DNA of 64,000 bases, from the NCBI GenBank assembly GCA_009835005.1, contig WTFG01000004.1:124001-188000 (forward strand), read 5' to 3'. Of the stretch, positions 36,077 to 45,453 are shown piece after piece; within the stretch, counting starts at the first letter, position 1; each line of letters starts with the position of its first letter. Under the pieces are notes generated by a model. The model had not been told where the DNA came from, did not search any database, and was given only the letters and a program-made list of their open reading frames with translations. Source of the stretch: Flavobacteriaceae bacterium Ap0902 (GTDB taxonomy: Bacteria > Bacteroidota > Bacteroidia > Flavobacteriales > Weeksellaceae). A program made the position numbers and the translations under genes.

Positions 36077-39000
36077 ATGAGTTTTTTAGATAAAATTTTA
36101 AAGAGTTTCTTAGGAGATAAGAACAAAAAAGACGTTGCAGAACTTAGAAAGTATGTAGATCAAATATTAGAACAAGAAAAATCCATAGAGAACTTATCTT
36201 TGGATGAATTAAGGGCTAAAACGACAGAATTCAAACAAAAAATTAAGAATGCTACAGCTCCTCAGGATGAAGAGATAGCTTCTTTAAAAGCAGAAATAGA
36301 TCAAATAGAAGACATAGATCAAAAGGATGTTATCTTCTCTAAAATAGATCAATTAAATGCAGATAAATACAATGTAGAAGAGGAGGTTTTAACAGAAATA
36401 TTACCTCAGGCTTTTGCAGTTGTGAAAGAAACAGCTAAAAGATTTTATCATAACCCGACATTAGAAGTAATTGCTTCACCCTTTGATCGGGAGCTAGCAG
36501 GAACCAAAGAATATGTTAGCCTAGAAGGTGCAGATAAAGCTATTTGGAAGAATAACTGGGATGCTGCTGGTAAAGAGGTAGTTTGGGATATGATTCACTA
36601 TGACGTTCAGTTGATTGGTGGTACTGTTTTGCATCAGGGTAAAATTGCAGAGATGCAAACAGGTGAGGGTAAAACGCTTGTAGCAACACTTCCTATTTAT
36701 TTAAATGCTTTAACTGGTAGAGGAGTTCATGTGATTACTGTGAATAACTACCTAGCACGTCGTGACTCTACTTGGATTGGACCTATCATGGAATTCCATG
36801 GTCTCAGCATTGATTGCATAGATAATCACCGTCCTAATTCAGAAGGTAGGAAAAAAGCCTATAAATGTGACGTAGTATATGGAACCAATAATGAATTTGG
36901 TTTTGATTACTTGCGTGACAATATGGCAACTTCTATGGATAATTTAGTTCAACAAGAATTAAATTATGCGATAATAGATGAGGTGGATTCGGTTTTAATT
37001 GATGATGCTCGGACGCCATTAATTATATCTGGTCCAGTCCCACAAGGAGATCGCCAAGAGTTTGATGCGCTTAAACCTACCATAGATAAAATTGTAAGTG
37101 TCCAACGCAAAGATTTGGCAGTGACATTAAATACTGCCAAAAAATTATGGAAGGAAGGTAAGAATAAAGAGGCTGGTTTTGAATTATTAAAAGTTCATCG
37201 GGGTTTACCTAAATATAAGCCCTTGATTAAATTCTTGTCAGAAGATGGAGTACGTACACAACTTCAAAAGACAGAATCATTCTATATGCAGGACAATAAT
37301 CGGGAAATGCATAAGGTGGATGAGCATTTGTATTTTGTGATAGACGAGAAACAAAATCAAATCAATCTTACAGATAAAGGGATTGAATATTTATCATCAG
37401 GTTCGCAAGATGCAGATTTTTTCATATTACCAGAGGTGGGAGAAGAAGTTGCGAAAATAGAGCAAATGAACCTACCAGAGGAGGAGGAATATCAGAAAAA
37501 AGAAGAATTCTTTAGAGAATATGCTGTGAAGTCCGAAAGGATTCATACCATGAACCAACTATTAAAAGCCTATACACTTTTTGAAAAAGATGTGGAGTAT
37601 GTGGTGATGGAAGGTCAGGTGAAGATTGTAGATGAGCAGACGGGACGTATCATGGATGGTAGACGTTATTCTGACGGTTTACACCAAGCGATAGAGGCCA
37701 AAGAGAATGTGAAAATTGAAGCAGCGACTCAAACTTTTGCTACGGTAACCTTGCAGAATTACTTCCGTATGTATAATAAATTGTCTGGGATGACGGGTAC
37801 TGCAGAAACAGAGGCAGGAGAATTCTGGGAAATTTATGAATTAGATGTGGTGGTAATTCCAACCAATCGTCCAATTGCAAGAGAGGATCTTCAAGATAAA
37901 ATTTATAAGACCAATCGTGAGAAGTTTAATGCTGTAATAGAAGAAATCACGCATTTAGCGAATGCAGGTAGACCAGTTCTTGTAGGTACTACCTCTGTAG
38001 AGGTATCTGAGTTTCTATCGAGAGCCCTTAAACTTAGAAAAATAGATCATAATGTATTAAACGCCAAGTTGCATAAGCAGGAGGCAGAAGTTGTAGCAGA
38101 GGCTGGTCAACCGGGTAAGGTGACTATTGCTACCAATATGGCAGGTCGTGGTACGGATATTAAATTAAGTGAGGAAGTGAAAGAAGCGGGTGGTCTTGCC
38201 ATTGTTGGTACAGAAAGACATGACTCTAGACGTGTAGATAGACAGTTAAGAGGTCGTGCTGGTAGACAAGGGGATCCAGGAAGTTCACAATTCTTTGTAT
38301 CGTTAGAAGATAGTTTAATGCGTTTATTCGGATCAGAGAAGATTTCAAAATTAATGGATAGAATGGGTCATAAAGAAGGTGATGTTTTACAACACTCTAT
38401 GGTTTCTAAATCTATTGAACGCGCTCAGAAAAAAGTAGAGGAAAACAACTTTGGTATTCGTAAACGTTTACTGGAGTATGATGATGTCATGAACAAACAA
38501 CGTGAGGTAATCTATAAAAGACGTAGGAATGCCTTAAACGGTGAACGTTTGGATACAGATATCGCTAATATGATTTATGATACTGCTACAGGTATCGTTC
38601 ATGAGCACAAGAACACAAGCGATTTCAAAGCATTCGGATTGGATTTGATTACGCATTTCACAATGAATTCTCCTGTAACAGAACAAGCTTTTAAATCTAA
38701 GAGTGAATCAGAATTAATCAATGATGTTTTCCATGCAGCGATGGAAGATTATAAGATTAAAGCCAGAGTCACAGCAGAGAAAGTTTATCCCGTAGTTGCT
38801 AATATTTTTGAGAATAATGTAAACAACTTCAAGCGTATTCAAGTACCGTTTACAGATGGTAGTAAGACGCTAACCGTTGTTTCTGATTTAGAGGAGGCTT
38901 ATAATTCTAAAGGAAAACAATTAATCAAAGATTTTGAAAAAGGAATTGTTTTAGCGCTTATAGATGATAAATGGAAAGAGCATTTGCGAGAAATGGACGA

Positions 39001-39433
39001 TTTGCGTCGTTCTGTCCAGAATGTAACTTATGAGCAAAAGGATCCATTGGTGGTTTATAAAGAAGAATCTTTCTATATGTTTAGAAACATGTTAGATGAG
39101 ATGAATAGAGAAATCATTTCTTTCTTGTTCAAAGGTGAATTGCCAGAGCCAGACCCTAAACAGATCCAACAGGCACGCAGACAAAAAGAAGAAAAAATAC
39201 AGACAAGCAGAGGCGATGATCAGGGACAAACACAAACGCAACGGGCTCAGCAGCAAGCAGGGAATCAAGTGAATCAAGAAGTTGAAGTCACTGCACCTAG
39301 ACAAGTTGTGAAAATTGGTCGTAATGAAAGAGTTATGATTAGAAATATTAATTCTGGAGAGAAACAAGAATTGAAATACAAACAAGCAGAACCCATGATA
39401 GAAAGTGGTGAGTGGGTGCTCGTAGAAAACTAA
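36077..39433 (+). CDS. secA: Preprotein translocase subunit SecA
   Basis: SecA is the ATPase motor that pushes unfolded proteins through SecYEG. The 1118-aa protein has Walker A in EMQTGEGKTLVA (residues ~192-203), the DEAD-like DEVDSVLIDDARTPLI, the motif TNMAGRGTDIKLSEE and the arginine finger block RRVDRQLRGRAGRQGDPGSS. It is larger than E. coli SecA (901 aa) because of insertions usual in Bacteroidota. The C-terminal cysteine zinc motif is absent; instead the end is Q/R-rich and then a short conserved strand segment (VVKIGRNERVMIRNINSGEK). Confidence 0.97.
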   Translation: MSFLDKILKSFLGDKNKKDVAELRKYVDQILEQEKSIENLSLDELRAKTTEFKQKIKNATAPQDEEIASLKAEIDQIEDIDQKDVIFSKIDQLNADKYNVEEEVLTEILPQAFAVVKETAKRFYHNPTLEVIASPFDRELAGTKEYVSLEGADKAIWKNNWDAAGKEVVWDMIHYDVQLIGGTVLHQGKIAEMQTGEGKTLVATLPIYLNALTGRGVHVITVNNYLARRDSTWIGPIMEFHGLSIDCIDNHRPNSEGRKKAYKCDVVYGTNNEFGFDYLRDNMATSMDNLVQQELNYAIIDEVDSVLIDDARTPLIISGPVPQGDRQEFDALKPTIDKIVSVQRKDLAVTLNTAKKLWKEGKNKEAGFELLKVHRGLPKYKPLIKFLSEDGVRTQLQKTESFYMQDNNREMHKVDEHLYFVIDEKQNQINLTDKGIEYLSSGSQDADFFILPEVGEEVAKIEQMNLPEEEEYQKKEEFFREYAVKSERIHTMNQLLKAYTLFEKDVEYVVMEGQVKIVDEQTGRIMDGRRYSDGLHQAIEAKENVKIEAATQTFATVTLQNYFRMYNKLSGMTGTAETEAGEFWEIYELDVVVIPTNRPIAREDLQDKIYKTNREKFNAVIEEITHLANAGRPVLVGTTSVEVSEFLSRALKLRKIDHNVLNAKLHKQEAEVVAEAGQPGKVTIATNMAGRGTDIKLSEEVKEAGGLAIVGTERHDSRRVDRQLRGRAGRQGDPGSSQFFVSLEDSLMRLFGSEKISKLMDRMGHKEGDVLQHSMVSKSIERAQKKVEENNFGIRKRLLEYDDVMNKQREVIYKRRRNALNGERLDTDIANMIYDTATGIVHEHKNTSDFKAFGLDLITHFTMNSPVTEQAFKSKSESELINDVFHAAMEDYKIKARVTAEKVYPVVANIFENNVNNFKRIQVPFTDGSKTLTVVSDLEEAYNSKGKQLIKDFEKGIVLALIDDKWKEHLREMDDLRRSVQNVTYEQKDPLVVYKEESFYMFRNMLDEMNREIISFLFKGELPEPDPKQIQQARRQKEEKIQTSRGDDQGQTQTQRAQQQAGNQVNQEVEVTAPRQVVKIGRNERVMIRNINSGEKQELKYKQAEPMIESGEWVLVEN

Positions 39434-39455
39434 ATTTTGAGCGTTTAAATAAATT

Positions 39456-39492
39456 AAAAAACGGAAAGGCTGAAAAGTCCTTCCGTTTTTTT
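39456..39492 (+). terminator. Terminator of secA
   Basis: The stem is AAAAACGGAAAGG with CCTTCCGTTTTT (one bulged A) and a 9-nt loop, ending in a T run. It starts 22 bp after the secA stop. Confidence 0.8.
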
Positions 39493-39533
39493 AATTTTAA
39501 TTAATTTGCATAGTTTTTGAAATATGAAGTTTT

Positions 39534-40208
39534 ATGGATGTTACCATGTCAATTAAATCATTTTTAGTTTTGTTGATTTTCCCCATGATGATGAATTGTC
39601 AGGAGAAAACTTCAAAAATTAAGAACAATCAATCAAAAAAAACCATTATGAATCAAGATAAAAATTTAGAAAAGGCCACCTTTGGTGCAGGGTGCTTTTG
39701 GTGTATAGAAGCGGCCTTTGATCAATTAGAAGGGGTAAAAGAAGTGAAATCAGGCTATGCTGGTGGGCACAAAGTAAATCCAACTTATAAAGAAGTTACC
39801 ACAGGAAAAACTGGACATGCAGAAGTGATACAAGTTACGTATGATCCAAATGAGATTTCTTATGAGACTTTATTAGATGCTTTTTGGGTAATTCATGATC
39901 CAACCCAACTCAATAGACAAGGAAATGATATCGGCACCCAATATAGATCAGAGATTTTCTATCACAATGATACACAAAAAGAGTTAGCGGAAGCATCCAT
40001 CAATCAAGAAAATGCTTCTGGTAAATATGCGAAACCAATTGTGACTAAATTATCCGCGTTGAATGATAACTTTTATCCAGCAGAAGATTATCATACGGAT
40101 TACTATGAGCTGAATAAGACACAACCTTATTGTAATGCTGTGATTGCTCCAAAATTGAGAAAGTTTTATTCTGAGTTCAAAGAAAATTTAAAACCAGCTT
40201 ATCAATAA
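39534..40208 (+). CDS. msrA: Exported peptide-methionine (S)-S-oxide reductase MsrA
   Basis: MsrA reduces methionine-S-sulfoxide in oxidised proteins. The catalytic core starts with ATFGAGCFWCIEAAFDQLEG, in which the first Cys of GCFWC is the nucleophile. It continues with GYAGGHKVNPTYKEVTTGKT, GHAEV and the HDPTQLNRQGNDIGTQYRS block. The N-terminus carries a lipoprotein-type signal (FPMMMNC), so this MsrA acts outside the cytoplasm, probably in the periplasm. An ATG at 39546 (MSIKS) is an equally good start. A terminator follows. Confidence 0.93.
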   Translation: MDVTMSIKSFLVLLIFPMMMNCQEKTSKIKNNQSKKTIMNQDKNLEKATFGAGCFWCIEAAFDQLEGVKEVKSGYAGGHKVNPTYKEVTTGKTGHAEVIQVTYDPNEISYETLLDAFWVIHDPTQLNRQGNDIGTQYRSEIFYHNDTQKELAEASINQENASGKYAKPIVTKLSALNDNFYPAEDYHTDYYELNKTQPYCNAVIAPKLRKFYSEFKENLKPAYQ

Positions 40209-40234
40209 TCAATTTTGATTAAAAAAAATGTTTG

Positions 40235-40266
40235 AAAAATCGCACAAACTATTGTTGCGATTTTTT
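40235..40266 (+). terminator. Terminator of msrA
   Basis: The stem is AAAAATCGCACAA with TTGTTGCGATTTTT (one bulge), with a T-rich tail. It lies between msrA and the proline dehydrogenase gene. Confidence 0.75.
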
Positions 40267-40301
40267 ATTTGCCGTAAATTTATGTTTTAATATTATAAAT
40301 T

Positions 40302-41468
40302 ATGTCCCTTTTTGAAAATACAGCGATTGCATTCAAATTAAAGTCAAATAATGAGTTGCGTAAAGCGCACGCACTATTTAAAGCAGTAGATAAAAATTGG
40401 CTTACAAATTTAGGTGCGTGGAGTTTGCCATGGGCGATTCATATTCCTGGGGTGAAGTCCTTAATGAAAGCTACCGTGTTTGCTCAATTTTGTGGAGGAG
40501 AGACCAGAAAAGAATCTTTGCAAACGGTAGAGCAAATTTATGGGCAAAATGTGAAGAGTATTTTAGACTATTCTGTAGAAGGAAAAGAGAGTGAGGAGGA
40601 TTATGAACGTTGTTTTAATGAGATTATGGCAATCATAGACATTGCAGAGGGTAATCCTATGATTCCGTTTGTGGTATTTAAACCCACAGGTTTTGGAAAT
40701 ATAGACATTTATACCAAAGTTAGTGCTGGCGATAAATTAAGTCCTAATGAAGAAAAGCAATGGCAAAATATTCAAAGAAGGTTTAAAGCTGTTTGTGAAA
40801 AAGGGCACACTAAAGATGTGACGATTATGATAGATGCAGAAGAATCTTGGATGCAAGATGCGGTAGATGATTTGGTGGTAGAGATGATGCAATTATATAA
40901 TCAAAAACGTTGTGTGGTGGTAAATACGTTACAAATGTACAGACACGATCGATTGACCTACCTCAAAACACAAGCGAAACTAGCGAAAGAAGAGGGGTAT
41001 TATATTGGTTTTAAGGTAGTGCGTGGAGCATATATGGAGAAAGAAAGAGAACGAGCCAAAGAAAAAGGTTATCCATCTCCTATCCAGCCAGACAAAGCAA
41101 GCACAGATAGAGATTATAATAGAGCAGTTCTATTTATTGCAGAAAATAAAGAGCGCATCTCTCTATTCGCAGGAACGCATAATGAGCAGAGTTGTAAAAT
41201 ATTAATGGATTATATAGGAAAAAATGACCTTGATAAAGATGATAATCAACTATGGTTTGGTCAATTATTAGGAATGAGTGATAACATTAGTTTTGTGTTA
41301 GCTGATTTAGGTTATAATGTGGCGAAATATGTTCCTTATGGTCCTGTGCGCGATGTAATGCCATATTTAATCCGTAGAGCACAAGAAAACACTTCTGTCG
41401 CAGGTCAATCTTCTAGAGAATTAGATTTGATAGAAAAGGAATTAAAGAGAAGAAAATTAGAAAATTAA
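40302..41468 (+). CDS. Proline dehydrogenase
   Basis: This FAD enzyme oxidises proline to pyrroline-5-carboxylate in the first step of proline breakdown. The 388-aa protein is the stand-alone type, without the P5C dehydrogenase domain of PutA. The barrel shows IMIDAEESWMQDAVDDL, NTLQMYRHDRLTYL, GFKVVRGAYMEKER, FAGTHNEQSC, FGQLLGMSDNISF and the YVPYGPVRDVMPYLIRRAQE block, which holds the conserved R-R pair for proline. No P5C dehydrogenase gene is in the window. Confidence 0.93.
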   Translation: MSLFENTAIAFKLKSNNELRKAHALFKAVDKNWLTNLGAWSLPWAIHIPGVKSLMKATVFAQFCGGETRKESLQTVEQIYGQNVKSILDYSVEGKESEEDYERCFNEIMAIIDIAEGNPMIPFVVFKPTGFGNIDIYTKVSAGDKLSPNEEKQWQNIQRRFKAVCEKGHTKDVTIMIDAEESWMQDAVDDLVVEMMQLYNQKRCVVVNTLQMYRHDRLTYLKTQAKLAKEEGYYIGFKVVRGAYMEKERERAKEKGYPSPIQPDKASTDRDYNRAVLFIAENKERISLFAGTHNEQSCKILMDYIGKNDLDKDDNQLWFGQLLGMSDNISFVLADLGYNVAKYVPYGPVRDVMPYLIRRAQENTSVAGQSSRELDLIEKELKRRKLEN

Positions 41469-41502
41469 AATTCACTATCTTAACTCTTTTTAAAATGATA
41501 GT

Positions 41503-43950
41503 TTGATTCAAAATTTTGCAGAAGTCATATTGCCACTACCCATGCCTGGGACTTTCACTTATGAAATTCCTGCAGGTTGGCAGGTGCAAATAGGACAAAG
41601 GGTAGCAGTACAATTCGGGAAGCGTAAAATTTATACAGGCATTGTACATTCCATTCATCAAAACAAGCCAGAATTATATAAGACCAAGCCGTTAGAGGCT
41701 ATTTTAGAAGAAGAATTATTGGTTTTGCCAGCGCAGATTTTGTTTTGGGAGTGGATTGCAGCTTATTATATGTGTTCGCTTGGAGATGTGTATAAAAATG
41801 CTTTTCCTTCTGCCTTGAAATTGGAGAGTGATACTTTTGTAAAAGCTATCAAAGACAAAGAATTCCCAGAAGAAGAAAATTTATCCGCTCATGCTTTTCT
41901 ACTATGGCAGACGTTGCAACACAGAACGATGATTTCTGTGAATGAGGCTACCGATTTGGTAGAATTAAAGTCTGTACTTCCAGTTTTAAAAGAGTTATTG
42001 GATTTTGGTCTAATTCAATTAGATGAAAAACTGCAAAAGAAATATACGCCCAAGATAGAATATTATATCCAACCTATTATCTCTATGGAAGATGATAGTT
42101 TGCCAGATATTTTAGATGAGATGGATCGCGCTCCCAAGCAAAGAGAGTTATTTTTCAAACTTCTAGCGCAATACAAGCAATTAGACAAGCCCATTAAAGC
42201 CTCTACATTCTTAAAAGCCAATGGTGGAACGTATGCTACTCTTCGTTCTATGAAAGAAAAAGGGGTGATTGATTTGTTTGAAAATCAATCGGAGCGTATC
42301 TCGGAATACGGAGAAGATGTAAATGAAATACACACTTTGTCTAATAAGCAACAACTCGCTTATCAATCCATCATAGAACAATTTAGAGAAAAAGATGCTG
42401 TTTTATTACATGGCGTCACTTCTTCTGGAAAGACAGAAATTTACATTAAATTAATAGAGAAAGTATTGCAAAAGGGCAAGCGGGTACTTTATTTATTACC
42501 AGAGATTTCGCTTACCACCCAATTAACGAGAAGGTTACAAAAACACTTTGGGGACGATGTAGGAATCTATCACTCTAAATTTAATCAAAATGAAAGGGTA
42601 GAATTATGGCATAAGACACTCAATAATGATTATAAAATCTTGATTGGTGCCAGGTCCTCTTTGTTTCTCCCTATTCAAGATTTAGGTTTAATTGTGGTGG
42701 ATGAAGAACATGAAACTTCTTTAAAACAATCGGACTCCAAGCCTTTCTTTCATGGTAGAGATGCCGCCATGGTTTTGGCTAAAATGGCTGGAGCCAAAGT
42801 TCTCTTAGGTTCTGCGACACCTTCTTTGGAAGTTTATCATGCAGCAAAAGAAGGGAAGTTTGGTTATGTAGAATTGACGGAACGTTTTGGTGGCGTACAA
42901 GCGCCAGAAATGGAAATAGTGGACTTGCGCAAGGCGACGCATAAAAAACAAATGAATGGTGATATCTCTTCCCGATTAGAAGAAGAAATTCGTGATACTT
43001 TTGAACTTAAAAAACAAGTAATCATTTTCCAAAATAGGAGAGGATATGCCCCTGTAATGGAATGTAAAAACTGCGGACACACACCCTATTGTCCCAATTG
43101 TGATGTGGCTCTTACATATCATCAATTATCGCATCAATTGAAATGTCATTATTGTGGACATTCCCAATCCAAACCACACCAATGTTATCAATGTAAGTCT
43201 ACAGAATTAGAAACCAAAGGGATTGGAACAGAAATGATAGAGGAGGAGATGAATCAAATTTTTCCGCATCATAGTATCGCGAGAATGGATGTAGATAGCA
43301 TGAGGCGTAAAAATGCCTTTGAAAAATTGATTGATGCCTTCCAAAACAAGGAAATTGATATGCTCGTGGGGACGCAAATGGTGACCAAAGGACTAGATTT
43401 TGAAGATGTAACATTGGTTGGAATCATCCGAGCAGATAGTTTGCTTAATTTCCCAAACTTCCGAGCACATGAAAGAGCTTTTCAACGGATAGTACAAGTA
43501 GCAGGTAGAGCTGGAAGAAGAAAAGAGCGTGGTAAGGTTTTGATTCAGGCTTTTAAAGCAGAGCATCATGTACTGCAATTAGCTACCCAGTTTAAATACC
43601 ATGAACTGGCAGAACAACTTTTATACGAAAGAAGAGAATTTTTATATCCACCTTTCACAAGGTTAATAGAAATTACTTTTAGACATAAAAGCAAAGAGAG
43701 AGCAGAAAAAGCATCTCGCTATTATGGGAATTCACTTAAAAAATATTTTACAGACAAAACTTTATTAGGACCAGAAGCACCCACGATTGCTAGATTGAAT
43801 AATCAATATTATTTTAAAATTCTAATTAAAATTTTACCGAATCAATCCGCTTCCAAAGCTAAGGTTTTATTGAATGATGCTTTAATAAACCTGCAAACCA
43901 TCAAGGCATTCCGTTCTGTGAGAATTGATTTTGATGTAGATCCTATTTAA
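41503..43950 (+). CDS. priA: Primosomal protein N' (replication restart helicase PriA)
   Basis: PriA recognises stalled forks and reloads the replicative helicase. The 815-aa protein has an N-terminal DNA-binding domain (VILPLPMPGTFTYEIP). The helicase core follows (LLHGVTSSGKTEIYI as Walker A, VVDEEHETSLKQ as the DEAH box, ARSSLFLP). The paired zinc-binding cysteines lie in CKNCGHTPYCPNCD, CHYCGH and CYQCKS, and motif VI is VQVAGRAGRRKERG. The start is TTG: the only nearby ATG, at 41495, runs into TGA after three codons. The first residues after TTG match the family N-terminus. Confidence 0.95.
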   Translation: MIQNFAEVILPLPMPGTFTYEIPAGWQVQIGQRVAVQFGKRKIYTGIVHSIHQNKPELYKTKPLEAILEEELLVLPAQILFWEWIAAYYMCSLGDVYKNAFPSALKLESDTFVKAIKDKEFPEEENLSAHAFLLWQTLQHRTMISVNEATDLVELKSVLPVLKELLDFGLIQLDEKLQKKYTPKIEYYIQPIISMEDDSLPDILDEMDRAPKQRELFFKLLAQYKQLDKPIKASTFLKANGGTYATLRSMKEKGVIDLFENQSERISEYGEDVNEIHTLSNKQQLAYQSIIEQFREKDAVLLHGVTSSGKTEIYIKLIEKVLQKGKRVLYLLPEISLTTQLTRRLQKHFGDDVGIYHSKFNQNERVELWHKTLNNDYKILIGARSSLFLPIQDLGLIVVDEEHETSLKQSDSKPFFHGRDAAMVLAKMAGAKVLLGSATPSLEVYHAAKEGKFGYVELTERFGGVQAPEMEIVDLRKATHKKQMNGDISSRLEEEIRDTFELKKQVIIFQNRRGYAPVMECKNCGHTPYCPNCDVALTYHQLSHQLKCHYCGHSQSKPHQCYQCKSTELETKGIGTEMIEEEMNQIFPHHSIARMDVDSMRRKNAFEKLIDAFQNKEIDMLVGTQMVTKGLDFEDVTLVGIIRADSLLNFPNFRAHERAFQRIVQVAGRAGRRKERGKVLIQAFKAEHHVLQLATQFKYHELAEQLLYERREFLYPPFTRLIEITFRHKSKERAEKASRYYGNSLKKYFTDKTLLGPEAPTIARLNNQYYFKILIKILPNQSASKAKVLLNDALINLQTIKAFRSVRIDFDVDPI

Positions 43951-44074
43951 TTTCATATTTTTCTAAATATTTAATATTAAATTTACATTAAAAATAAATA
44001 ATCACGTAGAAAATATCTAAAATTTATAATTATTTCTATTATATTCGAGCTTAGAATAATTTAAAACTAATTTT

Positions 44075-44830
44075 ATGAATTTATTTCGACTCTTTCTTTT
44101 AACTTGTCTTATAGGTACGATTCCTGTAATGGCTCAAGAATCTAAATGCAACAATGAAACGGTAATTAAATTAAAAAATGCTGGGCTAAGTGATGAAATC
44201 ATTATGTCTAAAGTAGCCTCTGAAAATTGTGAATTTGATACTTCCGCAGATGCCCTTTTAAAATTAAAGGAAGAGAATTTATCAGATGAACTTATAAGTT
44301 TAATGATAGAGAATAACGCTAAAAATGATGCTGTAATAGAAGAAGTTGATGATTATCTAACCATGGCCACCGTACAGGAGAAAAACGGGAAATTATTGAT
44401 TAATGATCACGATTGGTTAGATAAAGGGGACAAGATTCAAATATTCTTACCTGTTTCTGGGAGAGATTTTTTATTTGTAAATAGAAAAAAATCAAAACTT
44501 GGTACGCAGTTAATTGGTGGTGTGGCAGATGCTGTGGGTAGTGGCGCAGTGGCTGTAGGCTTAGGCTCTAGCAATATCAAGGTTATGCAAGGTGCTATCA
44601 AAGTGATGCATGGCGCACATGCCGTAGAACGCGGAGCAGATGCTTTAGAGAAAATCAATGATTTAGATATATCCAAAGATGCGAAGAAAATTGCTGGCAA
44701 AGAAGCAGAGATTTTGGATTGGGATTTCGAGGAAGAAGGTTATTTATTAGAAGTTAAAATAGGTAAGAAAAAGTATGAAATCGATTTAGAAGAAGCAATT
44801 ACTACCCAAGAGGTAAAATTGATTAAATAA
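44075..44830 (+). CDS. Secreted protein with paired LSDE helical repeats, function unknown
   Basis: This 251-aa protein has a signal peptide ending VMAQ-E. Residues ~25-82 hold two similar units, VIKLKNAGLSDEIIMSKV and LLKLKEENLSDELISLMI, each probably a helical hairpin. A middle strand region follows. Then a Gly/Ala/Val-rich stretch (LIGGVADAVGSGAVAVGLGS, residues ~147-166) resembles a membrane-inserting or glycine-zipper segment. The C-terminus is beta-rich (YLLEVKIGKKKYEIDLEEA). I recognise no characterised family. It is a single-gene unit with its own terminator. Confidence 0.6.
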   Translation: MNLFRLFLLTCLIGTIPVMAQESKCNNETVIKLKNAGLSDEIIMSKVASENCEFDTSADALLKLKEENLSDELISLMIENNAKNDAVIEEVDDYLTMATVQEKNGKLLINDHDWLDKGDKIQIFLPVSGRDFLFVNRKKSKLGTQLIGGVADAVGSGAVAVGLGSSNIKVMQGAIKVMHGAHAVERGADALEKINDLDISKDAKKIAGKEAEILDWDFEEEGYLLEVKIGKKKYEIDLEEAITTQEVKLIK

Positions 44831-44855
44831 CAGGTATAATTCTTTAATATTAGTT

Positions 44856-44881
44856 AAAATCCTGCTTTTTAGCGGGATTTT
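44856..44881 (+). terminator. Terminator of the LSDE-repeat protein gene
   Basis: The stem is AAAATCCTGC with GCGGGATTTT (10 bp with one G-T pair) and a 6-nt loop. It lies 25 bp past the stop and may also serve the convergent DUF202 gene. Confidence 0.75.
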
Positions 44882-44921
44882 GCTTTGATTAAACTAAGCA
44901 ACATGCTGTTGTATAAAGCAT

Positions 44922-45275
44922 TTAATCATCATCCTCTAATTGTAAATCTGGATCTTTATAGACTTTATTTAATTGTTTTTTCAGTTGATAAAATCTTACA
45001 AAGCCAATCATTAAAATGATAATACTTACTACAAAACAGATTTCTCCCAAGTAAGGCATACTTTCAAAATCCTTCATTCCGATAAAGGCTAACCCAGCGA
45101 TGATTAAATACAGGGCAGATCTTACGTAAGTAAGCAATGTCCTCTCATTGGCTAATTTGGTACGTTGTAAAGCCAAATGATCCCGCAGAATGATTTTCTC
45201 TTTCACGTCATATTCATCCGTGAATTTCACTAATTTCTTTACTTTCTTTCCTCTTCTTTTTAATTGATTGGTCAT
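44922..45275 (-). CDS. DUF202 (YidH-like) membrane protein
   Basis: This 117-aa protein carries the DUF202 signature LALQRTKLANERTLLTYVRS followed by two transmembrane helices (residues ~57-72 and 80-97). The N-terminus is strongly basic and the C-terminus acidic (DPDLQLEDDD). The function is unknown; relatives are small inner-membrane proteins. It is divergent from ettA, with a 178-bp gap in between in which I see nothing clear. Confidence 0.85.
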   Translation of the reverse strand: MTNQLKRRGKKVKKLVKFTDEYDVKEKIILRDHLALQRTKLANERTLLTYVRSALYLIIAGLAFIGMKDFESMPYLGEICFVVSIIILMIGFVRFYQLKKQLNKVYKDPDLQLEDDD

Positions 45276-45453
45276 GTTTTATTTTGTATAGCTATTTACT
45301 ACAATTATGATGCAAAATGTAAAGGTATATAGTTTATCATAATTCTTTTGTAACTAGTATCACGATCCACTATATTGGATTATAAGTAATGGATAGAAAT
45401 TGCGCATATCAAATTTCTAGCGTATCTTTCAACTTTTAAAATGAATACAATAT

